Source of the DNA: Gordonia sp049847105
GTDB taxonomy: Bacteria; Actinomycetota; Actinomycetes; Mycobacteriales; Mycobacteriaceae
DNA length: 64,000 nucleotides
NCBI RefSeq assembly: GCF_049847105.1
Contig: NZ_JBNCNS010000005.1
Coordinates: 62,001-126,000, forward strand
Reading direction: 5' to 3'
Of the stretch, positions 1-8,587 are shown piece after piece. A model generated the notes under the pieces. The model searched no databases. It saw only the letters and a program-made list of their open reading frames with translations, and had not been told where the DNA came from. Position numbers and translations under genes: made by a program. Positions within the stretch are counted from its first letter, which is position 1; the number at the start of each line of letters is the position of its first letter.

Positions 1-3000
1 GCGACGGAGCCAGTGTGCGTGGCGAGGACCTCGGCAACCTGCTCGACGGTGCGCTCGCCAACGCCGACGCGCTCGACGCCCTGATCGATCGTGCGGTCAC
101 GTCGGTGGGGGCGGCACGTGGTGTCGCGGTGGCCAAGCCGGCCGCCGAGAGTGGTGCCGGTGCAACGGTCGACGCGGCCGCGCTGGGCGAGTTCACCGAG
201 CAGATCACCGGTCGCTCGGGCGCGCTGGCCTCGGCCGCCTACACCGTGCTGGAGAAGCTGGGCCTGGCCGAGATCAACGAGGCGGGCGAGCTGGTCGAGG
301 ACCCGAACGTCGCCATCGTCGAGCGTGTCAGCGCCGAACTCGGCTCGGACTGGGCTCGGACCGTCGCGCCGGCCTTCGACACCGCCAAGGTGGTGTTGGT
401 CGACGACCGCTGGGCCACCAGCCGCGAGGACCTCGTACGGATCTGGCTGACCGACGAGCACGACCTCGACACCGACTTCGAGGGTGTGGTCGGTCGGTTC
501 AACGGTGCGGGCCACACGGTCGCGACGCACGCCACGTGGTGGCAGGGCAAGGCGCTGGCATCCGGAAACGCCGTGCACGCACGCACGTTCGCCGCCATCG
601 CCAGCGCCGCGGAGCAGCCGGGTGTCGGGCAGTGGTCGAAGGAGATCGCCGTCGTCACCGGTGCCGGCAAGGGTTCGATCGCCTCCGGCGTGATCGCCGG
701 GCTGCTGGCCGGCGGCGCGACGGTGATCGCCACGACGTCGCGCCTGGATTCCGGCAAGCTCGCGTTCTACAAGAAGCTCTACCGTGAGAACGCCCGGTAC
801 GACGCGGCACTGTGGGTGGCGCCCGCCAACATGGCGTCCTACACCGACGTCGACGATCTGGTCGAGTGGATCGGCGCCGAGCAGACCGAGAACCTCGGTG
901 GCACGACGTCGGTGATCAAGCCGGCGATGAAGCCGACCCTGCTCTTCCCGTTCGCCGCGCCCCGGGTGGCCGGCGATCTCACCGATGCAGGCGGTCGCGC
1001 GGAACTGGAGATGAAGGTTCTGCTCTGGTCGGTGGAGCGGATGATCGGCGGACTGGGAGAACTGCACGCCGATCACGACATCGCCGCTCGCGTCCACGTG
1101 GTGCTGCCCGGTTCGCCGAACCGCGGAATGTTCGGCGGCGACGGCGCTTACGGCGAGGCCAAGGCGTCGCTGGACGCGCTGGTCACCCGCTGGGCGGCCG
1201 AGGACTCGTGGAATCAGAAGACCACCATCGCGCACGCCCTCATCGGATGGGTGCGCGGAACCGGTCTGATGGGTCACAACGACGGAATGGTCGACGCCGT
1301 CGAGGCGGCCGGGGTGCGCACCTGGAGCACGGCGGAGATGGCCGCGAACCTGCTCGGCCTGTGCACCACGGAGCACCGGGAGCATGCCCGGGCCGAAGCG
1401 ATCGTCGCCGACTTCACCGGCGGCCTCGATCCCTCGATCGATCTCAAGGCACTGGCCGGTGCAGCGGCCGACGCGGCGACCGACGAAGCCGAGGAGTCCG
1501 ACGACGAGGTGACCACCGTGGCGGCGCTGCCCGCCCCGGCCCGTGCACCCAAGGCGATGACCCCGCAGTGGCCGTCGATCGACGCCCGTCCGGAGGACCT
1601 CGTCGTCATCGTCGGCGCGGGCGAACTCGGCCCGTACGGCTCCTCGCGCACCCGGCTCGAGATGGAGGTCGACGAGAAGCTCTCCGCCGCAGGCGTTGCG
1701 GAACTCGCCTGGAACACCGGACTGATCCAGTGGGATACCGCACCCAAGCCGGGCTGGTACGACACCGAATCCGGTGACCCGGTACCGGAGAGCGAGATCG
1801 CCGAGCGCTACCACGACGAGGTCGTGTCGCGCTGCGGTATCCGTCGCTACGCCGACGAGGGAGCGATGGTGGACAACACATCGCCGTTGCTCACCTCGGT
1901 CTTCCTCGACGACGACCTCACCTTCACGGTGAGTTCCGAGGCGGAGGCACGCGCATTCGCCTCGGCGGCCCCGGAGAAGACGCGGATCGCGGAGAACGCG
2001 GAGACCGGCGACTGGCAGGTGACCAGACTCTCGGGCACCGAGATCCGGGTGCCGCGGCAGTTCACACTGTCGCGCACCGTCGGCGGTCAGATCCCGACCG
2101 GTTTCGACCCGACCCGCTGGGGTGTCACCCCGGACATGGCCGAGTCCATCGACCGTGTCGCACTGTGGAACCTGGTGGCGACCGTCGATGCGTTCCTGTC
2201 GTCGGGCTTCACCCCGTCGGAGCTGATGCGGTGGGTGCACCCCGGCCTGGTGGCCAACACCCAGGGCACCGGCATGGGCGGCATGACGTCGATGCGCGAG
2301 CTCTACATCAACACCCTGCTCGGCGAATCCAAGGCCAACGACATCCTGCAGGAAGCTCTGCCGAACATCGTTGCCGCACACGTCGTCCAGTCCTATGTGG
2401 GTAGCTACGGCGCGATGATCCATCCGGTGGCCGCATGTGCCACGGCGGCCGTCTCGGTCGAGGAGGGCGTCGACAAGATCCGCCTCGGCAAGGCGATGTT
2501 CGCGGTGGCCGGCGGGTTCGACGATCTCGGTATCGAGGGCATCGTGGGCTTCGGCGACATGTCTGCAACCGCAGAGTCGGCCGCGATGTCGGCACGCGGG
2601 ATCGACGAGCGCCGGTTCTCCCGGGCCAACGATCGTCGTCGCGGCGGGTTCGTCGAGTCCGCAGGCGGCGGAACGATTCTGCTGGCCCGCGGTGACGTAG
2701 CGGCACAGATGGGTCTGCCGGTGCTGGGCGTGGTCGCCTGGGCGCAGAGCTTCGGTGACGGTGTGCACACCTCGATCCCGGCCCCCGGCCTGGGTGCGCT
2801 GGGCGCCGCACGTGGCAACGACGCCTCGCCGCTGGCCTGCGCGCTCAGTGCGCTCGGCGTCAGCGCCGACGATGTCGCGGTGATCTCCAAGCACGACACC
2901 TCCACGCGGGCAAACGATCCCAACGAGTCCGAGCTGCATGAGCGGCTCGCCTCCGCGATCGGTCGCGGTGACGGTGCTCCACTGTTCGTCGTGTCGCAGA

Positions 3001-3503
3001 AGTCGCTGACCGGCCATGCCAAGGGCGGTGCCGCCGCCTTCCAGCTGATCGGGCTGTGCCAGCTGCTGCGCGACGGGGTGATCCCGCCGAACCGCAGTCT
3101 GGACTGTGTCGACGAACAGATGCGCGAGTATCCGCATCTGGTGTGGCCGCGCGAGACCCTGAACCTCGGCGAGCGGTTCCCGCTCAAGGCCGGTCTGCTG
3201 ACCAGCCTCGGGTTCGGTCACGTCTCCGGTCTGATCGCCGTGGTCCACCCGGAAGCCTTTGTGGCGACACTGGATTCGGAGCAGGCCGAGGTCTACCGAC
3301 AGCAGGCCGCGGAGCGCGCCCGCAAGGGCAATCACCGTCTGCTGGAGGCGATGTGTGGCGTTGAGCCGGCCTACCAGCGCCCGCCGAACCGCCGGTTCGA
3401 CAGCGCGGCGGATGAGCACGATGCCGAGGCCGAGCTCCTGCTCGACCCGTCGTTGCGGCTCGCGGCAGGTGGCAGCTATGGCCGCGCCGGCGGGGCGGAG
3501 TGA
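1..3503 (+). CDS. fas: Type I fatty acid synthase, C-terminal part (KR and KS domains); 5' end outside window
   Basis: Multifunctional fatty acid synthase that makes the acyl-CoA primers for membrane lipids and mycolic acids in the cytosol. The reading frame is open from the window edge (codons start at base 3), so the gene is cut by the window and the GTG at 15 is not its start. Visible are the ketoreductase Rossmann motif VTGAGKGSIASG (about 654-690) and the ketosynthase with its nucleophilic Cys in AACATA (2436-2438), the His of SKHDTS (2892) and the His/Lys of TGHAKGG (3015-3023). The order KR then KS at the C-terminus, with no phosphopantetheinyl transferase domain, is the mycobacterial FAS-I layout; that activity is supplied by the next gene, which overlaps by 4 nt. 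Family assignment is very secure. Confidence 0.97.
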   Translation, partial: DGASVRGEDLGNLLDGALANADALDALIDRAVTSVGAARGVAVAKPAAESGAGATVDAAALGEFTEQITGRSGALASAAYTVLEKLGLAEINEAGELVEDPNVAIVERVSAELGSDWARTVAPAFDTAKVVLVDDRWATSREDLVRIWLTDEHDLDTDFEGVVGRFNGAGHTVATHATWWQGKALASGNAVHARTFAAIASAAEQPGVGQWSKEIAVVTGAGKGSIASGVIAGLLAGGATVIATTSRLDSGKLAFYKKLYRENARYDAALWVAPANMASYTDVDDLVEWIGAEQTENLGGTTSVIKPAMKPTLLFPFAAPRVAGDLTDAGGRAELEMKVLLWSVERMIGGLGELHADHDIAARVHVVLPGSPNRGMFGGDGAYGEAKASLDALVTRWAAEDSWNQKTTIAHALIGWVRGTGLMGHNDGMVDAVEAAGVRTWSTAEMAANLLGLCTTEHREHARAEAIVADFTGGLDPSIDLKALAGAAADAATDEAEESDDEVTTVAALPAPARAPKAMTPQWPSIDARPEDLVVIVGAGELGPYGSSRTRLEMEVDEKLSAAGVAELAWNTGLIQWDTAPKPGWYDTESGDPVPESEIAERYHDEVVSRCGIRRYADEGAMVDNTSPLLTSVFLDDDLTFTVSSEAEARAFASAAPEKTRIAENAETGDWQVTRLSGTEIRVPRQFTLSRTVGGQIPTGFDPTRWGVTPDMAESIDRVALWNLVATVDAFLSSGFTPSELMRWVHPGLVANTQGTGMGGMTSMRELYINTLLGESKANDILQEALPNIVAAHVVQSYVGSYGAMIHPVAACATAAVSVEEGVDKIRLGKAMFAVAGGFDDLGIEGIVGFGDMSATAESAAMSARGIDERRFSRANDRRRGGFVESAGGGTILLARGDVAAQMGLPVLGVVAWAQSFGDGVHTSIPAPGLGALGAARGNDASPLACALSALGVSADDVAVISKHDTSTRANDPNESELHERLASAIGRGDGAPLFVVSQKSLTGHAKGGAAAFQLIGLCQLLRDGVIPPNRSLDCVDEQMREYPHLVWPRETLNLGERFPLKAGLLTSLGFGHVSGLIAVVHPEAFVATLDSEQAEVYRQQAAERARKGNHRLLEAMCGVEPAYQRPPNRRFDSAADEHDAEAELLLDPSLRLAAGGSYGRAGGAE

Positions 3504-3916
3504 AACCCGAGTCGGATGCGGCGATGAGCGTTCTCGGAGTGGGCATCGACATAGTGTCGATTCCGGAGTTCGGTGAGCAGTTGAAGCAGCCCGGAACGAC
3601 GTTCGCGGACCGGTTCACGGTTCGCGAACGCCGTGACGCGGCGGCGGGCACCGGCGACGAGGCACGCCATCTGGCCGCACGGTGGGCGGCCAAGGAGGCC
3701 GTGGTGAAAGCATGGTCGGTGAGCCGGTTCTCGCGGTCGCCGCTGCTGCCGCTCATCCGCCACAGCGACATCGAAGTGGTCACCGACAACTGGGGCCGCC
3801 CGGCGATCCGCCTGGGCGGAGAGATCGGCGATCTGCTCAAGGACACCCGCCTGCACATCTCGCTCACCCACGACGGCGACACCGCCGCCGCGGTCGCGAT
3901 CCTGGAAGGCGTCTGA
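3500..3916 (+). CDS. acpS: Holo-[acyl-carrier-protein] synthase
   Basis: Transfers 4'-phosphopantetheine from CoA to the ACP domain of the FAS-I protein encoded just upstream. The 138-residue product has the AcpS signature GVGIDIVSI (metal-binding Asp17) and RWAAKEAVVKAW (Glu66), and a C-terminal SLTHDGD strand. The GTG start overlaps the fas stop (GTGA), which suggests translational coupling. An internal ATG at 3524 (MSVLGVG) would give a protein closer to the usual AcpS N-terminus and is a real alternative. The fas-acpS pair is conserved across Mycobacteriales. Confidence 0.95.
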   Translation: MKPESDAAMSVLGVGIDIVSIPEFGEQLKQPGTTFADRFTVRERRDAAAGTGDEARHLAARWAAKEAVVKAWSVSRFSRSPLLPLIRHSDIEVVTDNWGRPAIRLGGEIGDLLKDTRLHISLTHDGDTAAAVAILEGV

Positions 3917-3947
3917 CGGCTTTCGCCGATAGGGGTCGGCTCCGGTG

Positions 3948-4043
3948 ACCTCGATACGCGGGCTCGCTGCGCTCGCCGGCTACTCGATCGGCGGTGGGGA
4001 TGGTCGCGCCGATCGGCGGTAGGACGGCTACTCGATCGGCGGT
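3948..4043. repeat. Intergenic repeat with TACTCGATCGGCGGT units
   Basis: The 157-bp gap between acpS and tetR carries two exact copies of GGCTACTCGATCGGCGGT (3978-3995 and 4026-4043), with a shorter GATCGGCGGT between them. The stretch before the first copy (CTCGATACGCGGGCTCGCTG and onward) resembles the dispersed intergenic elements with TCGATAC and TACTCGA ends that I know from Gordonia and Rhodococcus genomes. It could act as a transcription stop or simply be a mobile non-coding repeat. No gene is visible here. Confidence 0.5.
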
Positions 4044-4074
4044 TGGGGTGACGTATGCGTCGATCGTGCGCGGC

Positions 4075-4707
4075 TCAGTCCTCCGCGGTGGTCTCCTCGA
4101 GCAGTAGGTAACCGGCGAGCATCCGCTTGAGCTCGGCGACCGTCTCGTCGTGGTCGTGACCGTCCTGGACGGAGAAACTCAGCACCGAGTACGCGGTGTG
4201 CACCAGCACCTGCGACATCATTTCGCGCCGACCGCGTTGGGTCGGTGTGAGCGGCGCGAGGATGTGTGCGACCTGGTCGGCGAGTACGCGTTCATTCCGT
4301 GAGGCGGTGGCCCTGGTGGCGGGGGTGGACTGCACGGCCAGCCAGACCGCACGGCGTGACGGGTCGTCGCGCCAGAGCGCGGCGAGGTGATCGAGGAACC
4401 TCTCGAGCAGGTGGGGCCATTCCAGCGAAGGGATCTCCGACGAGAAGGCCGCCAGCTCCTCCCGGACGTCGACGGTGTCCTGTCGGTCGAGTTCACAGAC
4501 GATGACGTACTTGTTGGCGAAGTACTGGTAGAGGGTGCCGATCGGGACCTCGGCGCGTGACGCGATCTCTTCGCAGGTCAACGACTCGAAACCGACCTCG
4601 ATGAGCAGGTCGCGGGCGGCGCCGAGCATTGCGGAGAACTTCTTCTTGCTACGTTCCTGCGTCGGCCGCTTGCGAGGGACCAGCGGCTCGGCGAGTGATG
4701 CGGACAT
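4075..4707 (-). CDS. TetR family transcriptional regulator
   Basis: DNA-binding repressor of 210 residues. The N-terminal helix-turn-helix is at about residues 45-66 (CEEIASRAEVPIGTLYQYFA), preceded by a basic segment, and the C-terminal ligand domain is not assignable. It lies 24 nt downstream of bcp on the same strand, so the two are probably co-transcribed. It faces the fas-acpS unit convergently across a repeat. The ligand is unknown; a link to lipid metabolism is only suggested by the neighbour. Confidence 0.88.
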   Translation of the reverse strand: MSASLAEPLVPRKRPTQERSKKKFSAMLGAARDLLIEVGFESLTCEEIASRAEVPIGTLYQYFANKYVIVCELDRQDTVDVREELAAFSSEIPSLEWPHLLERFLDHLAALWRDDPSRRAVWLAVQSTPATRATASRNERVLADQVAHILAPLTPTQRGRREMMSQVLVHTAYSVLSFSVQDGHDHDETVAELKRMLAGYLLLEETTAED

Positions 4708-4731
4708 CGTCGTCGCTCCTCGAGGCCGGTC

Positions 4732-5205
4732 TCACACGGCAATATCGCGCCGGAGCTTGGCGACGTGCCCCGTGGCGCGGACGTTGTACTGCGCCACTTC
4801 GATCTTTCCGTCCTCGTCGACGAGAAAGGTCGAGCGGATCACTCCGGTCACGGTCTTGCCGTACATCTTCTTCTCGCCGAACGCACCCCAGGCGGTGAGG
4901 ACCTCCTTGTCCGGGTCGGACAACAGCGGGAAGGTCAGGCCCTGCGCCTCGGTGAACTTCGCCAGCTTGGCCGGCTTGTCGGGCGAGATCCCGAGCACCG
5001 CGATCCCCGCGTCATCGAGATCCTTCAGGTTGTCGCGGAAATCACATGCCTGCTTGGTGCAGCCAGGGGTGGACGCCGCCGGGTAGAAGTAGACGATCAC
5101 CTTGTGCCCGGCGTAGTCGGACAGGGACACCGGCGTGTCCTGCGAGTCGTGAAGGGTGAAAGCGGGGGCTGGGTCTCCGACGGACAACCTCGGTGTCGCT
5201 GGCAT
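4732..5205 (-). CDS. bcp: Thiol peroxidase, Bcp/PrxQ-type peroxiredoxin
   Basis: Cytosolic peroxiredoxin (157 aa) that reduces H2O2 and organic hydroperoxides at the expense of thioredoxin. The motif YPAASTPGCTKQAC gives peroxidatic Cys49 and resolving Cys54 with the C-X4-C spacing of the PrxQ/Bcp class, within a thioredoxin fold. It is divergent from the DUF3618/transpeptidase operon across a 232-bp gap. The same neighbourhood (fas, acpS, bcp, Rv2520c, ldtB) occurs in M. tuberculosis. Confidence 0.95.
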   Translation of the reverse strand: MPATPRLSVGDPAPAFTLHDSQDTPVSLSDYAGHKVIVYFYPAASTPGCTKQACDFRDNLKDLDDAGIAVLGISPDKPAKLAKFTEAQGLTFPLLSDPDKEVLTAWGAFGEKKMYGKTVTGVIRSTFLVDEDGKIEVAQYNVRATGHVAKLRRDIAV

Positions 5206-5437
5206 ACCGCCAGGTTAGTCGATGCGCACATCGGCCGGATGCCGCGTGGGGGAGCGGAATGTCGGTATCGCTCGATTTCGTGTGGGTGCTCCGGCGCCGC
5301 GCAGGGCGGCGCGCATGCCTGGTGGGGCCGCCGATGCCGTAGTCTCGAAAGGTCGCAACCCAGGCGTCGGGCGGGCGGCCGGAACGCTGTCGCACACCGA
5401 TCCGATGACGCCGTCAATCACGTATGGGAGGAACCAC

Positions 5438-5659
5438 GTGGCCGGGGATACCGAACGTATCGAGCAGGAGATCGCGCAGGCGCGCGAGGACCTGGCCAAG
5501 ACCCTCGATTCGCTGGCCGATCGCGCGAATCCGCAGCGGCTCGCAGAGGACGTCAAGAAGAAGGTGATGGCCACCCTCTCCACGCCTGCGGTGAAGTACG
5601 CGCTGGCGGGGGTCGGGACAGTGGTCGTCGTCGTGATCGTACGAAAGATCGTGAAGTGA
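5438..5659 (+). CDS. DUF3618-type small membrane protein (Rv2520c-like)
   Basis: A 73-residue protein with an N-terminal helical charged half (TERIEQEIAQAREDLAKTLD, the DUF3618 hallmark) and one C-terminal membrane segment (AGVGTVVVVVIVRKIVK), so an N-in single-pass protein is likely. The GTG start at 5438 is chosen because a strong GGGAGGAA ribosome site lies at 5426-5433; an in-frame ATG at 5405 lacks one. Its stop overlaps the GTG of the following L,D-transpeptidase (GTGA), so the two are translationally coupled and may function together in the envelope. The function of the family is unknown. Confidence 0.85.
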   Translation: MAGDTERIEQEIAQAREDLAKTLDSLADRANPQRLAEDVKKKVMATLSTPAVKYALAGVGTVVVVVIVRKIVK

Positions 5660-6876
5660 CCGATGTTCGTCTGCCCGGCACCCGCCGGGCTCGTCGCCGT
5701 GGCGCCGGAGTGGCCCTGGTGGCCGCACTCTCCGTCGCCGCGCTCGCGGGTTGCTCCGAGTCGTCGAGCTATCCCGACGTCATCACCGACGCCCAGAGTC
5801 TCGATTCCGTGGCGCAGCCGACCATATCGGTGACCGGCTGGCATGACCAGCCGATGAACGACAAGGCCGTCGGTGTAATGCCCGGCGCGCCGATCACCGT
5901 CACCTCCCACGACGGCAATCTGTCGTCGGTGGTGGTGTCGGGGCCCGACGGTCCGGTTCCGGGGAAGACATCGTCGGACGGGTCTCACTGGGTCTCCACG
6001 GGTGCCCTCGACTTCGGTGCCGACTACTCCCTGACGGCGGCCGCCCGCGGCGTCGACGGCGCCGGGGCACGCAAGATCGGCTTCACCACCGCCTCGGCCG
6101 ACTCGCTGGCCGACGCGTCCACCGTGACCGGCGACGGCGAGACCGTCGGCGTGGGCCAGCCCGTGGTGATCAACTTCGACACCCCGGTCGCCGACAAGCA
6201 CAACGCGGAGAACGCCATCAAGGTCACCACCGACCCGCCGGTCGAGGGTGCCTTCTACTGGCTGAACGACAGCATGGTGCGCTGGCGTCCGGAACATTTC
6301 TGGAAGCCCGGCACCAAGGTGCACGTCGCGGCGAACATCAAGGGAATCGACCTCGGCGACGGCGTGTTCGGCGAGAACAATCTGGATTCCGGCTTCAAGG
6401 TCGGCCGAAGTTTCGTCGCCGTCGCCGACGACAAGACCAAACAGCTGTCGGTCTCGGTGAACGGCAAGGTGGTCAAGACCATGCCGACCTCGCTGGGCAA
6501 GGACTCCACGCCCACCAACAACGGGACCTACATCGTGGCCGAGCGAGAGCCGAGCGTGGTGATGGACTCATCGACCTACGGTGTCCCGGTGAACTCGCCC
6601 GAGGGTTACAAGGAGACGGTCTACGACGCGACCCGAATCTCGTTCAGCGGCATCTACGTCCACTCCGCGCCGTGGTCACTCGGCGACCAGGGCGTCGACG
6701 ACGTCAGCAACGGATGCCTGAACGTGAGCCCGGAGAACGCGGAATGGTTCCTCAACCATGCGTTGCGTGGCGACATCGTGATCGCGAAAAACACTGTCGG
6801 TCCAACGCTTCCCGGCGACGACGGGCTCGGGGACTGGAACGTCCCCTGGTCGGTCTGGAAGAAGGGCAATGCCTGA
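5656..6876 (+). CDS. ldtB: L,D-transpeptidase lipoprotein, LdtMt2 (LppS/LdtB)-like, with Asn replacing conserved His352
   Basis: Periplasmic lipoprotein that would form 3->3 meso-DAP crosslinks in peptidoglycan. The 406-aa product has a signal peptide with lipobox LAGC (Cys33), two Ig-like domains and a C-terminal YkuD catalytic domain. With the GTG start at 5656, catalytic Cys is residue 354 and the first active-site His is 336 (HSAPWS), the same numbering as M. tuberculosis LdtMt2. The usual SHGCLN motif reads SNGCLN here, so His352 is Asn. Position after the DUF3618 gene matches ldtB synteny. Family is secure; whether the enzyme is fully active is open. Confidence 0.93.
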   Translation: MTDVRLPGTRRARRRGAGVALVAALSVAALAGCSESSSYPDVITDAQSLDSVAQPTISVTGWHDQPMNDKAVGVMPGAPITVTSHDGNLSSVVVSGPDGPVPGKTSSDGSHWVSTGALDFGADYSLTAAARGVDGAGARKIGFTTASADSLADASTVTGDGETVGVGQPVVINFDTPVADKHNAENAIKVTTDPPVEGAFYWLNDSMVRWRPEHFWKPGTKVHVAANIKGIDLGDGVFGENNLDSGFKVGRSFVAVADDKTKQLSVSVNGKVVKTMPTSLGKDSTPTNNGTYIVAEREPSVVMDSSTYGVPVNSPEGYKETVYDATRISFSGIYVHSAPWSLGDQGVDDVSNGCLNVSPENAEWFLNHALRGDIVIAKNTVGPTLPGDDGLGDWNVPWSVWKKGNA

Positions 6877-6958
6877 TCGGCACGGTGCGTAGGAGCCGTC
6901 GCGGGGGCGATTTCACTTCTGTCGCCACGACATGTAAGGTTCCTTTTCGCACCGGCAA

Positions 6959-7034
<76 letters not shown>

Positions 7035-7046
7035 CACACACAGATG

Positions 7047-7074
7047 AACGCCCCGCCCAGCGCGGGGCGTTTTT
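7047..7074 (+). terminator. Rho-independent terminator of tRNA-Lys
   Basis: Perfect GC-rich stem ACGCCCCGC/GCGGGGCGT with a 5-nt loop followed by TTTTT, 13 nt after the tRNA 3' end. Confidence 0.92.
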
Positions 7075-7239
7075 CTGTCAGGTGGAACACGCTGTGCGGG
7101 CCCCGATTCATCCGGAGGACCGACTCGGACAAACCGGTCGCACGTTGTCTCGTACACTTGTCTCCAACCGTGGGTCAGGGGCGCGTCGTCGTCGACGTGA
7201 GCGGTGAGATCGTCGTGGTGGTTACAAGGTTGGAGGATC

Positions 7240-8454
7240 ATGGGGATCAGTCGTACCCGGATGGGGCGTCGCTCACCGCTCACGCTCATCGGCGTTCTCA
7301 TCGCGGTCGTCGCAGGGGTCTCGTCGTGCACTGAGGACCCGAAGTATTCGTCGGATGTCGGTAGTTCCAAGCTGATCGACGACATGCTGAAGCCAGGGGT
7401 GGAGATCTCCGAATGGGGCAATCGCCCGCTGGCAGACCAGGCGGTCGGAATCCAGCCGGGTGCGCCGATCACCGTTGCCGCTCGCGAAGGCGCCATCACG
7501 TGGGTCGTGATCGCCAAAGCCGACGGCTCACCGGTCAAGGGTGAGCTCTCCGAGGACGGCACCACGTGGACCAGTGCCGAGCCGCTCGGCTACAACCGCA
7601 CTTACACACTGCAGGCCGACGCTGTCGGGATCGGCGGCAAGAGCACCAAGCGCGTCTCGTTCACCACCCGTGCGCCGAACAACCTCACGCAGGCATACCT
7701 GACACCGTCGCCGCGTGAGACGGTCGGCGTCGGTCAGCCGGTCGCGATCAAGTTCGACGAGCCGATCCCGGACCGGAAGGCCGCCCAGGACGCCATCAAG
7801 GTCACCACCGATCCGCCGACCGCCGGCGCGTTCTACTGGATCAGTGACTCCGAGGTCCGGTGGCGTCCACAACACTGGTGGAAGACCGGCACCACGGTGA
7901 ACGTGGCGGTCAACACCTACGGCATCGACCTCGGCGACGGATTGTTCGGCCAGGAGAACGTGCGCACCGACTTCCAGGTGGGGCGGTCGATGATCATCAC
8001 CGCGGACGACAACAGCAAGCAGGTCAGCTTCGCCCGGGACGGCAAGGTGCTCCGCAGTATGCCCACCTCGATGGGAAAGCCGGGTGCGGAGACCGACAAC
8101 GGGGTGTATCTGGTGTCGGACAAGCACGACCACATCATCATGGACTCGTCGACCTACGGCGTGCCGGTGACGTCCGCCGACGGTTACCGCACGCCCGTGG
8201 ACTATGCGACGCGGATGTCCTACAGCGGCATATTCTTCCATTCCGCACCGTGGTCGGTCTGGGCCCAGGGCAACACCAACACCAGCCACGGCTGCCTGAA
8301 CCTCAGCCCGGACGATGCGCTCTGGGTCATGCGCAACACCCTTCGTGGAGATCCGGTGGTGGTGAAGAACACCGGGGGAGCGGTCCTGTCGGGTACCGAC
8401 GGACTGGGGGACTGGAACATCCCGTGGGCCGTCTGGTCGAAGGGCAACGCCTGA
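7240..8454 (+). CDS. L,D-transpeptidase lipoprotein, second paralogue with intact SHGC motif
   Basis: Predicted peptidoglycan 3->3 crosslinking enzyme of 404 residues. It has an N-terminal signal with a lipobox-like GVSSC (Cys30), Ig-like domains and a YkuD domain with His334 (HSAPWS) and SHGCLN (catalytic Cys352). It is clearly a paralogue of the gene ending at 6876, from which it is separated only by tRNA-Lys. ATG 7240 is preferred because GGAGG lies just upstream, although the spacing is short; an in-frame ATG at 7261 is possible. Unlike its neighbour it keeps the conserved His before Gly-Cys. Confidence 0.93.
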   Translation: MGISRTRMGRRSPLTLIGVLIAVVAGVSSCTEDPKYSSDVGSSKLIDDMLKPGVEISEWGNRPLADQAVGIQPGAPITVAAREGAITWVVIAKADGSPVKGELSEDGTTWTSAEPLGYNRTYTLQADAVGIGGKSTKRVSFTTRAPNNLTQAYLTPSPRETVGVGQPVAIKFDEPIPDRKAAQDAIKVTTDPPTAGAFYWISDSEVRWRPQHWWKTGTTVNVAVNTYGIDLGDGLFGQENVRTDFQVGRSMIITADDNSKQVSFARDGKVLRSMPTSMGKPGAETDNGVYLVSDKHDHIIMDSSTYGVPVTSADGYRTPVDYATRMSYSGIFFHSAPWSVWAQGNTNTSHGCLNLSPDDALWVMRNTLRGDPVVVKNTGGAVLSGTDGLGDWNIPWAVWSKGNA

Positions 8455-8587
8455 CCGACGGTCGGTGGTCTGTCGACAGTCGCCATGCTCGATGATCCGC
8501 TTCGGGTGTCGTCGATCCGACGTTACCAACGCGCACTGTTACGATCACCGATGACAGTAACGTCCGACGACAAAGGGTGTGCCCGAC

